Shown here one piece after another: positions 1 to 9,405 of a stretch of DNA of 64,000 bases. The position numbers and the translations under genes are program-made. Below the pieces are notes generated by a model. That model worked only from the letters and a program-made list of their open reading frames with translations, did not search any database and was not told the DNA's origin. The stretch is from Alkalihalobacterium chitinilyticum (GTDB lineage Bacteria; Bacillota; Bacilli; Bacillales; Bacillaceae_F), in contig NZ_JAOTPO010000002.1 of assembly GCF_029028005.1 (NCBI RefSeq), positions 248,001 through 312,000 on the forward strand, in the 5' to 3' direction. Within the stretch, counting starts at the first letter, position 1. Each line of letters opens with the position of its first letter.

Positions 1-622
1 CTAGGTAGATCGAAGTCTTGTCCTTATCAGATAAAACATTAACAGTTTGCTCATATAATGCCCTTTTTTCTTGTAGACCAGAAAGAGGACCCAAGCATGA
101 AGCGCCGTGAGTACTCTCATCTAAAAAAGAACTCCAAGCCGTTGGCAATTGCAGTAATCGTAACGTATGTCCCGTTGGAGCCGTATCAAAAATAATATGA
201 TCAAAAGAGTTTGTTAGTTCACTGTTTGCAAGCACATTCGTAAACTCATCAAATGCTGCAATCTCGACTGTACATGCTCCAGACAATTGTTCCTCCATAT
301 TGGTAATCGCCGCTTCAGGTAACTTTCCACGATAGGGACCAATCACACTTTCACGATAAGTGGCAGCAGCCTGTTCAGGATCTAGGTTTGCTGCAAAAAG
401 ACCGGGGCAAGCTGAAAGTTCTAAAGGGTCTTGAGATAGTTCGGTTTCAAATACATCTTGCAGGTTGGAGGCAGGGTCAGTACTAATAATAAGAACTTTT
501 TTGCCAGATTGTGCAAGATGAACAGCTGTAGCAGCAGCTGTCGTTGTTTTTCCAACACCACCTTTTCCGGTGAAAAACAAATATCTTGTATTGACAGCGA
601 CATTCGGCTGAAATGCTTCCAT
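1..622 (-). CDS. arsA: Arsenite efflux pump ATPase ArsA (partial)
   Basis: ArsA hydrolyses ATP on the cytosolic side of ArsB to drive arsenite or antimonite export. The frame is open from an ATG at 622 to the window edge, so about 207 N-terminal residues are present and the C-terminal part is missing. Near residue 18 there is a deviant Walker A motif (FTGKGGVGKTT), followed by IISTDPASNLQDVF and later FDTAPTGHTLRLLQLP, all hallmarks of the ArsA/GET3 family. A ribosome site, AAAAAGGAG, lies upstream of the ATG. It is 28 bp downstream of arsD on the same strand and is almost certainly co-transcribed with it. Confidence 0.95.
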   Translation of the reverse strand, partial: MEAFQPNVAVNTRYLFFTGKGGVGKTTTAAATAVHLAQSGKKVLIISTDPASNLQDVFETELSQDPLELSACPGLFAANLDPEQAAATYRESVIGPYRGKLPEAAITNMEEQLSGACTVEIAAFDEFTNVLANSELTNSFDHIIFDTAPTGHTLRLLQLPTAWSSFLDESTHGASCLGPLSGLQEKRALYEQTVNVLSDKDKTSIYL

Positions 623-650
623 TTAAAAAACTCCTTTTTGATGAGCTTAA

Positions 651-1013
651 TTATTTGATTTCTAAATCGATTTTAAATGATTTAGGTTTTGTAACGAATG
701 TCTCGATTGGGAGCCCCGTCCATTCTGACAGCTCGGCTGCTGTAGGGTAGCTGCCTTTTTTCTTCAGCTCTCCATTAACGAGTGTAGCAGGTAAGGCATC
801 GGTTCCTTCATCATCTAATAACTGGCTCACTACTTCGGTAGTTACATAAGGTTCGGCATTTTGAGATAAATTATAGCGAACAGCATCAATGTTGTTTTTT
901 TGCAACGTATGAATATCTTTTGCAATTCGGATTAATTCAGGATCAACACTCGGTCCGCATACCCCAGTGGAACAACAGAGTGCTGGGTCAAAAATTTCAA
1001 GTTTTAACGACAT
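651..1013 (-). CDS. arsD: Arsenite metallochaperone / repressor ArsD
   Basis: ArsD delivers As(III) to ArsA and in some systems is also a weak repressor of the ars operon. The 120-residue protein has the usual family length. The N-terminal motif FDPALCCSTGVCG places Cys13, Cys14 and Cys19 where the conserved As(III)-binding cysteines of ArsD lie. A good ribosome site (AAAGGAGATG) precedes the ATG at 1013. It is first in a leftward arsD-arsA unit, divergent from arsRBC. Confidence 0.95.
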   Translation of the reverse strand: MSLKLEIFDPALCCSTGVCGPSVDPELIRIAKDIHTLQKNNIDAVRYNLSQNAEPYVTTEVVSQLLDDEGTDALPATLVNGELKKKGSYPTAAELSEWTGLPIETFVTKPKSFKIDLEIK

Positions 1014-1041
1014 ATTTACATCTCCTTTACAAATAAATAAA

Positions 1042-1069
1042 TTGACATATAAGTATATGCTTATATAAT
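1042..1069 (+). promoter_or_regulatory. ars promoter with ArsR-type operator in the spacer
   Basis: A consensus sigma-A promoter reads TTGACA (1042-1047), a 16-nt spacer and TATAAT (1064-1069), pointing to arsR. An imperfect inverted repeat, ATATAAG-N6-CTTATAT (1047-1066), fills the spacer. This is the expected place for an ArsR operator, where bound repressor would block RNA polymerase. The leftward arsDA unit starts about 30 bp away, so one operator probably controls both directions. Confidence 0.8.
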
Positions 1070-1169
1070 AATGGTTGTAGGTTAATTTTACAACGCTTGT
1101 ATTGTGAAAAGTTTATGTCTTTATTTTCTCTAGAATTTCAATTGCTATTAAGGGAAAGGGGTACCGTTC

Positions 1170-1523
1170 ATGAATGAATTATCTCAAGGGGTTGAAATAG
1201 ATAAGCTAGCCAATGTTCTAAAGCTTTTAGGGGATAAAACAAGACTTACAATGATCGCACTCCTATTTGAAAGTGAATGCTGTGTGTGTGAGATGGTTGA
1301 AATTTTTGAAATGAGCCAACCGTCCATCAGTCAACATTTAAGGAAATTAAGAGATGCGGGATTAGTAAAGGAAAGAAGAAAAGGACAATGGATTTTTTAT
1401 TCTTTAGATGAAACGAACACGTATTACCCTGTGATTGAAAGTTTGTTAAAGCACGTTCCATCACAAAGAGAGAAAATAGATCAATTGGAAGCGTGCGGAT
1501 TACGTATTATTCAATGTGATTAA
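1170..1523 (+). CDS. arsR: ArsR/SmtB family arsenite-sensing repressor
   Basis: This 117-residue winged-helix repressor should release the ars operator when it binds As(III) or Sb(III). The sensing loop reads ESECCVCEM, so Cys38-Val-Cys40 align with the CVC pair of E. coli-type ArsR, with an extra Cys37 beside it and further cysteines at 109 and 116. The recognition helix region SQPSISQHLRKLRDAGLV and wing ERRKGQWIFYSL are typical. It is first in an arsR-arsB-arsC operon, 24 bp before arsB, and is preceded by the operator/promoter at 1042-1069. Confidence 0.94.
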   Translation: MNELSQGVEIDKLANVLKLLGDKTRLTMIALLFESECCVCEMVEIFEMSQPSISQHLRKLRDAGLVKERRKGQWIFYSLDETNTYYPVIESLLKHVPSQREKIDQLEACGLRIIQCD

Positions 1524-1547
1524 CCATTTTAAAAGGAGAGAAGAAAC

Positions 1548-2879
1548 GTGACACCCATTATTTTAGCAACAGTGATATTTCTATTCACGTTAACGCTAGT
1601 CATCTGGCAGCCGAGAGGGTTATCGATCGGGTGGTCAGCTTCGATCGGAGCAGCGTTAGCATTACTTGTTGGTGTCGTTGATTTTGGAGACGTATTAACA
1701 GTAACGGGCATTGTGTGGAATGCAACATTAACATTTATAGCGATTATTATTATTTCACTAATTCTCGATGAAATTGGATTTTTTGAATGGTCCGCGTTAC
1801 ATATGGCGAGATTTGCTGATGGTAACGGGGTCCGTATGTTCGTGTACGTAGCCTTGCTCGGATCATTGGTGGCCGCATTTTTTGCGAATGACGGAGCAGC
1901 ACTTATTTTAACTCCAATTGTATTAGCGATGGTGCGGGCATTGAACTTCAAAGAAGCGATGATCTTACCGTTTATTATGGCGAGTGGATTTATTGCGGAT
2001 TCAACGAGTTTACCTTTAATAGTAAGTAACCTTGTAAACATCGTCTCAGCCGATTTCTTTGGTATTGGCTTTGTAGAGTATGCAACTCGTATGGTCGTAC
2101 CGAATTTGTTTTCACTTGCAGCAAGTATTATTGTTCTGTACTTGTATTTTAGAAAAGATATACCGAAACAGTATGATATGCATCAATTAAAGATCCCGCA
2201 TGAAGCAATTAAAGATCATAAAATGTTTCGATTATCTTGGTTCGTCTTAGGACTTCTTTTAGTTGGTTATTTCGTAAGTGAATTTATTTCGTGGACGAAT
2301 CCGGTGACTGGCCAAGTAGAACACTTCCCAGTTTCATTTATTGCAGGAGTTATTGCGATCTTCTTCTTAATTATGGCTAGAAGAAGTCCGGCCGTTAACA
2401 CAACTTCTGTAATGAAAGGAGCACCGTGGACCATTGTTGTATTCTCAATCGGTATGTATGTCGTCGTTTATAGTTTACGAAATGTTGGACTAACAGATGT
2501 TTTAGCTCAAGTGTTAGATGCGAGTGCAGACCAAGGGTTGTTTGCAGCGACAATGTCAATGGGCTTTATTGCAGCGATCCTCTCATCCTTTATGAACAAT
2601 ATGCCAACGGTAATGATTAATGCGTTAGCGATTGCTGACACACAAGCGACAGGTGTATTGAGAGAAGCATTAATTTATGCAAATATAATTGGATCTGACC
2701 TTGGACCAAAGATTACCCCGATCGGTTCATTAGCAACGTTACTCTGGCTTCATGTTCTTGCTACAAAAGGAGTGAAAATTAGCTGGGGTTACTATTTTAA
2801 AGTAGGAATTGTCATTACAATACCTACATTGTTTATTACGTTACTAGGCTTGTACCTATGGTTATTACTAATAGGTTAA
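1548..2879 (+). CDS. arsB: Arsenite/antimonite efflux permease ArsB
   Basis: ArsB is the integral membrane arsenite exporter. It works as an arsenite/H+ antiporter or, with ArsA, as an ATP-driven pump. The protein has 443 residues with many hydrophobic segments and the ArsB/NhaD-type stretch [23 protein letters not shown] second repeat carries [15 protein letters not shown] and [20 protein letters not shown]. The start is GTG, set by AAAAGGAGAG 10 nt upstream. It is not of the Acr3 type. The presence of arsA next door suggests an ATP-coupled complex. Confidence 0.95.
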   Translation: MTPIILATVIFLFTLTLVIWQPRGLSIGWSASIGAALALLVGVVDFGDVLTVTGIVWNATLTFIAIIIISLILDEIGFFEWSALHMARFADGNGVRMFVYVALLGSLVAAFFANDGAALILTPIVLAMVRALNFKEAMILPFIMASGFIADSTSLPLIVSNLVNIVSADFFGIGFVEYATRMVVPNLFSLAASIIVLYLYFRKDIPKQYDMHQLKIPHEAIKDHKMFRLSWFVLGLLLVGYFVSEFISWTNPVTGQVEHFPVSFIAGVIAIFFLIMARRSPAVNTTSVMKGAPWTIVVFSIGMYVVVYSLRNVGLTDVLAQVLDASADQGLFAATMSMGFIAAILSSFMNNMPTVMINALAIADTQATGVLREALIYANIIGSDLGPKITPIGSLATLLWLHVLATKGVKISWGYYFKVGIVITIPTLFITLLGLYLWLLLIG

Positions 2880-2933
2880 AGATATTTATAATTACACTAA
2901 AAATTTAAATTTAATTCTGAAGGAGTTTCAATC

Positions 2934-3353
2934 ATGAGTAAACCAATTATCTATTTTCTTTGTACAGGGAATTCTTGTCGCAGCCAAATGGCAGAAGGTT
3001 TTGGAAAAAAATATTTAGGAGACAAGTGGGAAGTATATTCAGCTGGGATTGAGGCACACGGTGTTAACCCAAACGCAATCAAAGCAATGAAAGAAATCGA
3101 TGTGGATATTACATCGCAAACTTCTGATATCATTGATCCTGAAATTCTTAATAAGGCAGATATGATTGTGACTCTTTGCGGTCATGCCAATGATGTATGC
3201 CCAGCGACACCGCCAAATAGAGAAAGAGTTCATTGGGGGTTTGATGATCCAGCTAAAGCAGAAGGAACGGAAGAAGAAAAGTGGGCTTTTTTCCAAAGAG
3301 TTCGTGATGAAATAGGCGAACGTATTCAGACGTTTGCAGAAACTGGAAAGTAA
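2934..3353 (+). CDS. arsC: Thioredoxin-dependent arsenate reductase ArsC
   Basis: ArsC reduces As(V) to As(III), the form exported by ArsB. The 139-residue protein belongs to the low-molecular-weight phosphatase-like class found in Bacillus and Staphylococcus. The P-loop CTGNSCR begins at Cys10. The resolving pair is Cys82 and Cys89 in [10 protein letters not shown], matching the numbering of the characterised family members. It is last in the operon, and a rho-independent terminator follows within 30 bp. Confidence 0.97.
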   Translation: MSKPIIYFLCTGNSCRSQMAEGFGKKYLGDKWEVYSAGIEAHGVNPNAIKAMKEIDVDITSQTSDIIDPEILNKADMIVTLCGHANDVCPATPPNRERVHWGFDDPAKAEGTEEEKWAFFQRVRDEIGERIQTFAETGK

Positions 3354-3378
3354 TTATAGGAAAAACAACAAAAATAAG

Positions 3379-3418
3379 AAGCATCCTAACTTTTTGAAGA
3401 GTTTGGATGCTTTTTTAT
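3379..3418 (+). terminator. Terminator of arsRBC
   Basis: An inverted repeat pairs 3379-3390 with 3401-3412 (one mismatch, 10-nt loop) and is followed by a run of T. It lies 25 bp after the arsC stop. Confidence 0.85.
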
Positions 3419-3480
3419 TCTTTGTTTATATCGTTTGAGAGGTTGCTCTTAACGGTGTCATTCATAAAATATACTCAGGA

Positions 3481-3663
3481 TTACGTAAGATGAACGTAAG
3501 CATTTTGAAGAATTTTTTCTTTCATGACGTAAGTTTGAAAGACCATTTCAAGTGCAGTATCTTCACAGCCTACTTTTTCTTTCACATCTTCATACGTACC
3601 ATGTAAAAATCGGTCCACTTCCAACAATTTTTTCATTTTCATAGCATTATAGCCCACAGTCAT
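3481..3663 (-). CDS. Small hypothetical protein, 60 aa
   Basis: I do not recognise this protein. From the ATG at 3663 it reads MTVGYNAMKMKKLLEVDRFL and continues to a conserved-looking C-terminal part, VFQTYVMKEKILQNAYVHLT, with one Cys. An in-frame ATG at 3684 would add seven residues but has a poorer ribosome site. AATAAAGGAAAGGTG directly before 3663 supports the shorter form. It is soluble and predicted helical, and stands alone between the ars terminator and a 0.7-kb non-coding stretch. It could be a real lineage-specific small protein or a chance ORF. Confidence 0.5.
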   Translation of the reverse strand: MTVGYNAMKMKKLLEVDRFLHGTYEDVKEKVGCEDTALEMVFQTYVMKEKILQNAYVHLT

Positions 3664-3684
3664 CACCTTTCCTTTATTATTCAT

Positions 3685-4390
3685 AAATAAAATTAATTCC
3701 TTTACTTTTTGTAACTATTATTAGCATATGATGTCGAAATAGTCTATATATGTGATCAATATATTTGAAGAAAAATCCAATTAAAGACCACAAGAGAACA
3801 TCAATAAGTATATGTATTATATATGTATTAGCTGTTAAAAGAAATGGTGAAAGGGTTTACAGTTTAAATTTATGTAAATTCGACACCAATTATGAAAAAA
3901 AGGGGCAATTGAAATATAAAGTTAATGTAAAAGTTATTTAAGGAAAACTTTAAAGCACAGAAGTTCTTCTAATTAAAAAAATGCGAATTTTTCCATAGAC
4001 CACGCAAGAAATTATTTCAATATATCAATCGTATATATATAGGTAAAAATACTCAGTTAAACAAATCATTTAAAAAATTTAAACTTTTCACACAAAACTA
4101 TTGAAAATTACAAAAACATAGTCGATAGTAGAATAAATGAAGCGATTTTAAAGGGGAAAGAAGTTGTTGTAGATTTTTGGATAGACATATAGAGGAGGTC
4201 GCTTAACTCAGTCGTTAGTCATTGGTATTCAATAATTAGGTCTAATGACTTGTGCTCATTGTCTTGAAAGGATTTTAAAACGATATTCTTGAAACCGCTT
4301 CATTTTTGGAGTGCTGTTAATAATAGGAAAATGAACACTAATGAGTTACAGCGCTATAGAGAGAATACATAAAAAAGCTGGGGGGACATC
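3685..4390. other. AT-rich intergenic region
   Basis: About 700 bp contain no complete gene. The sequence is very AT-rich. The only coding-like trace is the thioredoxin-like relic listed separately at 4061-4192. A weak sigma-D-like pair (TAAA at 4276, ACCGCTTC at 4294) lies upstream of the chemoreceptor gene but matches poorly, so I do not call it as a promoter. Confidence 0.5.
4061..4192 (+). pseudogene. Possible thioredoxin N-terminal relic
   Basis: A reading frame without a usable start ends in INEAILKGKEVVVDFWIDI and then a TAG stop at 4190. This resembles the start of thioredoxins (F-x-E-A-x-L followed by VVVDFWA-x-WCGPC), but it stops just before the expected active-site cysteines. Only about 20 residues are similar, so chance cannot be excluded. 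Nothing further of a thioredoxin can be seen downstream in any frame I checked by eye. Confidence 0.25.
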
Positions 4391-6361
4391 ATGAAAAGTT
4401 TAAAAATGAAATTACTATTCGTCATGCTGCCGATCGTTGCAGTTGCATTAATCGTCGTAGCCTACATCAATCAGGATAAGGCAAAAGATTTCTTAGAAGT
4501 GGAATTTAATGAAAAATCAGAGATTAGTTTGGAGAATGCACAAAGATACATTAATCACTACTTTGAACAGCGAATTAGACAAGTTGAAGTAATGGCGAAT
4601 ACGGATACCTTAAAGTCTAATGACAGAGAAGATATTGTAAACTATATAATTTCAGAGTTTAATCGTACGAATGATTATGAAATGATTTTATATTCAGACC
4701 TGAAAGGAAATGCAATTTCACAAGGTCGAACGGAAGCTGACGTATCAAACCGTGATTATTTTATTGAAGTATTGGAAACCAATGAAACTGCAGTTTCAGA
4801 GCCAATCGTATCAAGGGCAAGCGGTCAACATGTAGTAGCCATTGCGGTTCCTGTTCATAATGGTCAAAGAAATGTTGGCGTAATTATAGCAACAATTCCA
4901 ATCGGAGAAATTGTTCGATTAGTATCTGAATTACAAATAGGGGAAAATGGATATGCTTTTCTCGTTAACCACTTAGGAACAATTATCGCACATCCTAATC
5001 AAGAATTAATTGGTGAAGTAAACTTACTAGAAACAGATAATGAACAATTAGCTAGTATTGTTGCCTCCACCTTGCGAGGCGAACCTGGATCTGATCAGTT
5101 TATAGATAACGGGCTTGATAGTTTTGCCTACTATACGTTAATTCCAGCTACACAAATGGGGTTAATCATTTCCGCTCCCGTCAAAGAAATTACAGGTAAT
5201 CTATCTTATTTAGCCATGCTTTCTTTTGTGACTACTGCAGTCGTACTGGGCTTTACGTTTATCATTATTATTATCTTTGCGAGAAGGTTAGTTACACCTA
5301 TCCAAAGGCTTAGTGAACTAACGACAAAGGTTGCACAAGGAGATTTAACGATTGCTTCTGAATACGAGTCAAAAGATGAGGTCGGTACGCTTGGCTCCAA
5401 CTTTAATGCTATGATCAAAAAAATTCAGGAACTATTATTACGTATCGAAAAAGTATCAACGACAGTAAAAACGTCGTCGGATGTAATGCTTATATCAAGT
5501 GAGGAAACGAAAAGTTCAGCTGAACAAGTAGCAGTAACGATTAATGAATTAGCATCGGGTACAACAGATATTGCAGATTCAGTTACGAATACGACAGATC
5601 GTATGAATACGATGCTGGATACGGTTAATAAAATTTCAAGTTATACAGATGATGTCATTGCAACATCATCTCAAAGTAAGGGTGTTGCTTTTAAAGGACA
5701 AGGTTCAGCAGAAGCTGCGATTGTCAGTATGAATGATATTCATCAATCCGTCGATCAAGCGAAAATGATCATTCGAAAACTAGACCAGCAATCGAGAGAG
5801 ATTGGTAATATTATCGAAATAATTACAAACATTGCGGAACAAACGAACTTATTAGCACTCAATGCCTCTATTGAAGCAGCTAGAGCTGGTGAACAAGGTA
5901 AAGGCTTTGCTGTAGTTGCCAATGAAGTAAGAAAACTCGCTAATGAAACAAATGAGTCTGCAACTAGAATTGCAACGTTAATTCATGAAACCCAAGAAGA
6001 AAGCTCCCGTGCAGTTGAAGCGATTGAAGGCGGGTCTAATGTAGTACAAGACGGCAAAAAGACAGTACAAGAGGCCGGTGAAGCATTTCGTGAGATTGCA
6101 ACTTATGTTGAGAGCGTATTGTCTAAAAACACACAAATTCACGATGCTGTTCAACAACTAACAACTATTGGCCAAGAGATTGGACAAGATATGGAAAGCA
6201 TCTCTGCGGTTACCGAACAAGCTTCAGCAGGTGCACAGGAAGTAAGTGCCACAAGTTACGAGCAAGCAGAATCAGCACGAAAGATCGCGGGAGATGCACA
6301 AAGCTTAGCTGACTTGGCAGAAGAGTTACAAGATTTAATGAAACAGTTTAAAATCAATTAA
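4391..6361 (+). CDS. Methyl-accepting chemotaxis protein with dCache sensor
   Basis: This is a transmembrane chemoreceptor that signals through CheA/CheW. The 656 residues run as follows: first membrane segment near 8-27; extracellular double-Cache-type sensor about 35-275 (with [20 protein letters not shown] and [20 protein letters not shown]); second membrane segment about 277-298; HAMP about 300-352; long coiled-coil signalling domain to the end. The hairpin tip contains [20 protein letters not shown] followed by [15 protein letters not shown], the invariant kinase-control region. GGGG lies 8 bases before the ATG. Cache sensors usually bind small organic acids or amino acids; the ligand here is unknown. 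It is monocistronic with its own terminator. Confidence 0.95.
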   Translation: MKSLKMKLLFVMLPIVAVALIVVAYINQDKAKDFLEVEFNEKSEISLENAQRYINHYFEQRIRQVEVMANTDTLKSNDREDIVNYIISEFNRTNDYEMILYSDLKGNAISQGRTEADVSNRDYFIEVLETNETAVSEPIVSRASGQHVVAIAVPVHNGQRNVGVIIATIPIGEIVRLVSELQIGENGYAFLVNHLGTIIAHPNQELIGEVNLLETDNEQLASIVASTLRGEPGSDQFIDNGLDSFAYYTLIPATQMGLIISAPVKEITGNLSYLAMLSFVTTAVVLGFTFIIIIIFARRLVTPIQRLSELTTKVAQGDLTIASEYESKDEVGTLGSNFNAMIKKIQELLLRIEKVSTTVKTSSDVMLISSEETKSSAEQVAVTINELASGTTDIADSVTNTTDRMNTMLDTVNKISSYTDDVIATSSQSKGVAFKGQGSAEAAIVSMNDIHQSVDQAKMIIRKLDQQSREIGNIIEIITNIAEQTNLLALNASIEAARAGEQGKGFAVVANEVRKLANETNESATRIATLIHETQEESSRAVEAIEGGSNVVQDGKKTVQEAGEAFREIATYVESVLSKNTQIHDAVQQLTTIGQEIGQDMESISAVTEQASAGAQEVSATSYEQAESARKIAGDAQSLADLAEELQDLMKQFKIN

Positions 6362-6418
6362 ATAGTTAGTAAACAAGAAAACAATTGATCCGCGCATAAT
6401 AGACACATTAAAAGTAAA

Positions 6419-6455
6419 GAAAGACTTCCCTAAGAAACCCGGGAAGTCTTTTATC
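6419..6455 (+). terminator. Terminator of the chemoreceptor gene
   Basis: A perfect 10-bp stem (6421-6430 with 6441-6450, AAGACTTCCC/GGGAAGTCTT) is followed by TTTAT. The 260 bp that follow are AT-rich, contain three GTTAAC hexamers, and show no gene. Confidence 0.85.
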
Positions 6456-6735
6456 GGTTTCCGGGAAATCATTTGTTTGAAGCTTTAAATGTTTAAGAAG
6501 ATTGTCTTGCTAAAAGGTTACAAATACATCAAACTTTTACCGTAATAAGCTAAAAAACTAAAAAAAATTAATGCGAAAAAATGAGCAGATCTAAAAACTA
6601 TGTTAACTAATAAGTTGCAATTAGTTTATGAAGATTACCTTTTCCTGTAACTAGGCTTTACAAACGAATTAATGTTAACTCAATGAAATAATAAAGTTAA
6701 CGATAATGGAGGGAGAACTAGTTTTAAACAATATC

Positions 6736-6764
6736 TTGACAAATCTCGTTAATTTTCTTAAAAT
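6736..6764 (+). promoter_or_regulatory. Promoter of the propionyl-CoA carboxylase operon
   Basis: TTGACA (6736-6741), a 17-nt spacer and TAAAAT (6759-6764) form a strong sigma-A promoter about 70 bp before accC. Transcription should begin near 6771, just before the palindrome at 6775-6792. Confidence 0.75.
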
Positions 6765-6774
6765 TCAGGTATAC

Positions 6775-6792
6775 AGACTGACTAGTCGGTCT
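6775..6792 (+). promoter_or_regulatory. TetR-type operator upstream of accC
   Basis: AGACTGACTAGTCGGTCT is an 18-bp palindrome with one mismatched pair. It is centred about 12 nt downstream of the predicted transcription start, a classic repressor position. Size and symmetry fit TetR-family operators. The likely ligand is the TetR protein encoded two positions down in the same operon (8220-8849). A related GTCGG core occurs before mutA. Confidence 0.65.
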
Positions 6793-6833
6793 CGATAAAA
6801 AGAAGGCTATATAAGCGGAAAAAGGGTGAGAGA

Positions 6834-8174
6834 ATGTTTAAAAAGGTATTGATTGCCAACCGAGGAGAAATCGCTGTCCGAGTTATCCGTGCTTGTAGAG
6901 AATTAGGTATAGAGACAGTAGCTGTTTATTCAGAAGCAGATAAGGAAGCATTACACGTCCACTTAGCAGATGAAGCATATTGCATTGGACCACACCTTTC
7001 AAGTAAGAGTTACTTAAATATGATTAATCTATTAAGTGTTGCAGTGAATACTGGTGCAGATGCTATCCACCCAGGATACGGGTTCTTAGCAGAAAATGCT
7101 GATTTTGCTGAGAAATGTGCAGAGCACAATATCACATTTATCGGTCCTTCACCAGAAGCGATTAATAAAATGGGTGCAAAAGCAGTTGCTCGTGATACGA
7201 TGCAAGCAGCAGGTGTTCCGATCGTACCTGGTACGGATGGAATAATTGATGATATTGACGATGCAATGGTTACTGCTAGAGATATCGGTTTCCCTGTTAT
7301 GGTTAAAGCAACAGCAGGTGGCGGCGGTAAAGGAATGCGTGTAGCTCAGACTGAGGATGATTTAAAGAAGGCAGTTTCAATGGCTCAGCAAGAAGCTGAA
7401 ACCGCTTTCGGTAACCCTGGTGTTTATTTAGAAAAATTTGTTGAAGAGCCTCGTCACGTTGAAATCCAAATTATTGGTGATAGTTTCGGAAATGTTGTCC
7501 ACCTAGGAGAGCGAGACTGCTCTATTCAACGTCGTCATCAAAAATTAATTGAAGAAGCACCATCACCAGCACTTGATGAAGAACTACGTACAAAGATGGG
7601 TGAAGCCGCTTTAAAAGCAGCTCAAGCTGTTAACTACTGCGGTGCTGGGACGGTAGAATTTTTATTAGATAAACATAAAAACTTCTATTTCATGGAAATG
7701 AATACTCGTATTCAAGTTGAACATCCTGTATCTGAATTAGTAACAGGGGTAGACTTAATAAAGGAACAAATATTAGTAGCGAGTGGTGAAAAACTTTCAT
7801 TTACTCAAGAAGACATTCAGATTGATGGATGGTCAATTGAATGCCGTATTAATGCGGAAAACCCGGACAAAAACTTTATGCCATCGCCAGGAACAATTGA
7901 TATGTACTTACCACCAGGTGGATTAGGTGTTCGTGTTGATAGTGCCGTATATCCAGGATATACGATAACACCATTCTATGATTCAATGATTGCCAAGTTA
8001 ATCGTTCATGGTCGAGACCGCGAGGAAGCGATCGCGAGAATGAAACGAGCACTTAATGAATTCGTTATAGATGGTGTTGAAACGACGATACCGTTTCACC
8101 TTCGACTATTAGAACATCCAGACTTTATTTCTGGTAACTTTGATACAAAGTTCTTAGAAAAAAATAAAGTTTAA
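6834..8174 (+). CDS. accC: Biotin carboxylase subunit of acyl-CoA (propionyl/acetyl) carboxylase
   Basis: It carboxylates biotin on the carrier protein using ATP and bicarbonate. At 446 residues it is a free-standing AccC-type subunit rather than a fused alpha chain. The N-terminal domain starts [20 protein letters not shown]. The ATP-grasp glycine loop GGGGKGM is at 162-168, and the catalytic region [17 protein letters not shown] is present, as is the C-terminal domain. It is first in a module with a TetR gene, a biotin carrier and a PccB-type carboxyltransferase. The context therefore points to propionyl-CoA carboxylase rather than the housekeeping acetyl-CoA enzyme, although sequence alone cannot exclude either. 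RBS is AAAGGGTGAG. Confidence 0.9.
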   Translation: MFKKVLIANRGEIAVRVIRACRELGIETVAVYSEADKEALHVHLADEAYCIGPHLSSKSYLNMINLLSVAVNTGADAIHPGYGFLAENADFAEKCAEHNITFIGPSPEAINKMGAKAVARDTMQAAGVPIVPGTDGIIDDIDDAMVTARDIGFPVMVKATAGGGGKGMRVAQTEDDLKKAVSMAQQEAETAFGNPGVYLEKFVEEPRHVEIQIIGDSFGNVVHLGERDCSIQRRHQKLIEEAPSPALDEELRTKMGEAALKAAQAVNYCGAGTVEFLLDKHKNFYFMEMNTRIQVEHPVSELVTGVDLIKEQILVASGEKLSFTQEDIQIDGWSIECRINAENPDKNFMPSPGTIDMYLPPGGLGVRVDSAVYPGYTITPFYDSMIAKLIVHGRDREEAIARMKRALNEFVIDGVETTIPFHLRLLEHPDFISGNFDTKFLEKNKV

Positions 8175-8219
8175 TATTTGCTTCCTAGGTCGGCCGTTAG
8201 AAATGGTAGGTGAATAGTA

Positions 8220-8849
8220 ATGACACAATCAACTAAGGAGCGAATAACTGAAGCAGCTCTTCATTTATTTGAGGAAAATGGATTTCATGCAGTTACAGTT
8301 GATAAAATTGCAAAAGCGAGTGGCACTTCAAAGGGTGGTTTCTATCACAATTTTAAATCAAAAGACGAATTACTTTATACCATCCATGATTCATTTATTA
8401 CGTATGTATTAGACAAAGCGGAAGAAGCCTACCAAACCTTTAATACTCCAGCTGAAATTTTATACGAAACTGTTAAATCTTTTGTAATGATGTTTGATAT
8501 GTACAGACCACATGTTACGGTGTTTTATCAAGAAAGCTTATATTTAGCACCAGATTACTTTCAATCGATAAAACAAAAGCGTGATCGCTATAAAGAAATG
8601 ATGTTTAAGGTTGTACAAGAAGGAATAGATAAAGGTGAATTTAGACCAGAACTTCCTGTACCTATTACGTCGATGGGGATTTTCGGGATGATTAACTGGA
8701 CCTATAAATGGTATAAATCGAATGGGCGCTATTCCATTGAGGAAATAGCCTCCATTTATGCAGATTTTGTTATGCATTCAATACTTACAAAAGAAGCGCT
8801 TGAGAAACAAGAATATCAACGCTTTTTCTTAAAAAATCAATCAAACTAA
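8220..8849 (+). CDS. TetR/AcrR family regulator
   Basis: This 209-residue protein has an N-terminal helix-turn-helix domain (ITEAALHLFEENGFHAVTVD, then IAKASGTSKGGFYHNFKSKD, residues about 8-55) and an all-helical ligand domain. It is embedded between the biotin carboxylase and biotin carrier genes. It most likely represses this operon through the palindrome at 6775-6792 and perhaps the one at 11025-11037. An acyl-CoA such as propionyl-CoA is a reasonable inducer, by analogy with TetR regulators of fatty-acid genes, but this is inference. GGTAGGTG upstream of the ATG is a usable ribosome site. Confidence 0.9.
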   Translation: MTQSTKERITEAALHLFEENGFHAVTVDKIAKASGTSKGGFYHNFKSKDELLYTIHDSFITYVLDKAEEAYQTFNTPAEILYETVKSFVMMFDMYRPHVTVFYQESLYLAPDYFQSIKQKRDRYKEMMFKVVQEGIDKGEFRPELPVPITSMGIFGMINWTYKWYKSNGRYSIEEIASIYADFVMHSILTKEALEKQEYQRFFLKNQSN

Positions 8850-8867
8850 TACTAAGGAGTGTTTTAC

Positions 8868-9365
8868 ATGTTTAAAATTACTGATCTTAAAGAACTTATC
8901 CGTGCGGTTGACAAATCTACTATTACAGAATTAACAATTAAAGGTGAAGGAAAACAAGAAGTTACGATTAAACGTGGTACTACAACAGAATTCGTAGCAC
9001 CAGCTGAAACAGTTGCACCAGCAGCACCAGCACCAACGCCTGCACCAGCAGCACCAGCTCCGGCAGCACCAGTTCAAGAAGAGAAACAACCAGAAGCAGT
9101 AGCACCAGTTGTAGAAGATGCAAACCTTCATAAGATTACTTCACCAATGGTAGGAACATTCTATTCTGCTCCATCACCTGACTCTGATCCATATGTAAAA
9201 GCTGGTGATAAAGTAACACAAGAAAGTGTTGTTTGTATCGTTGAAGCAATGAAGTTAATGAACGAATTAGAAGCAGAAATTAACGGTGAAATTGTTGAAG
9301 TATTAGTAGAAAACGGCCAATTAGTAGAGTATGGTCAACCTTTATTCCTCGTTAAACTATCGTAA
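8868..9365 (+). CDS. accB: Biotin carboxyl carrier protein
   Basis: It carries the carboxybiotin between the biotin carboxylase and the carboxyltransferase. From the ATG at 8868 the protein has 165 residues. An N-terminal helical part (MFKITDLKELIRAVDKS) is followed by an Ala/Pro-rich hinge at about 43-70 and a biotinyl domain ending in VEAMKLMNELEAE, with biotin on Lys129. A GTG three codons earlier would add MFY, but AAGGAG sits at the right distance for 8868. It belongs to the same operon as accC and pccB. Confidence 0.93.
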   Translation: MFKITDLKELIRAVDKSTITELTIKGEGKQEVTIKRGTTTEFVAPAETVAPAAPAPTPAPAAPAPAAPVQEEKQPEAVAPVVEDANLHKITSPMVGTFYSAPSPDSDPYVKAGDKVTQESVVCIVEAMKLMNELEAEINGEIVEVLVENGQLVEYGQPLFLVKLS

Positions 9366-9405
9366 TAGCACAACATAAATACTGATCAGAATGGAGGAAT
9401 AGACG

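Noticed and set aside
421-603. 60-residue minus-strand ORF near the left edge
   Set aside because: It overlaps arsA, which runs open on the same strand from 622 with full ArsA motifs, so this is an out-of-frame shadow.
6613-6660. TGTAAC near 6655 and AGTTGCAA near 6614 as further BTAD boxes
   Set aside because: Spacing and orientation do not give two heptamers 11 bp apart and no -10 follows at 10 nt.
8186-8200. TAGGTCGGCCGTTAG before the TetR gene as a third TetR operator
   Set aside because: Only one GTCGG-like half-site; the partner half does not match and no promoter is visible.
8931-9131. Cys/Trp-rich minus-strand ORF
   Set aside because: It is the antisense of the Ala/Pro-rich hinge of the biotin carrier protein; composition is explained by GCA/CCA codons.
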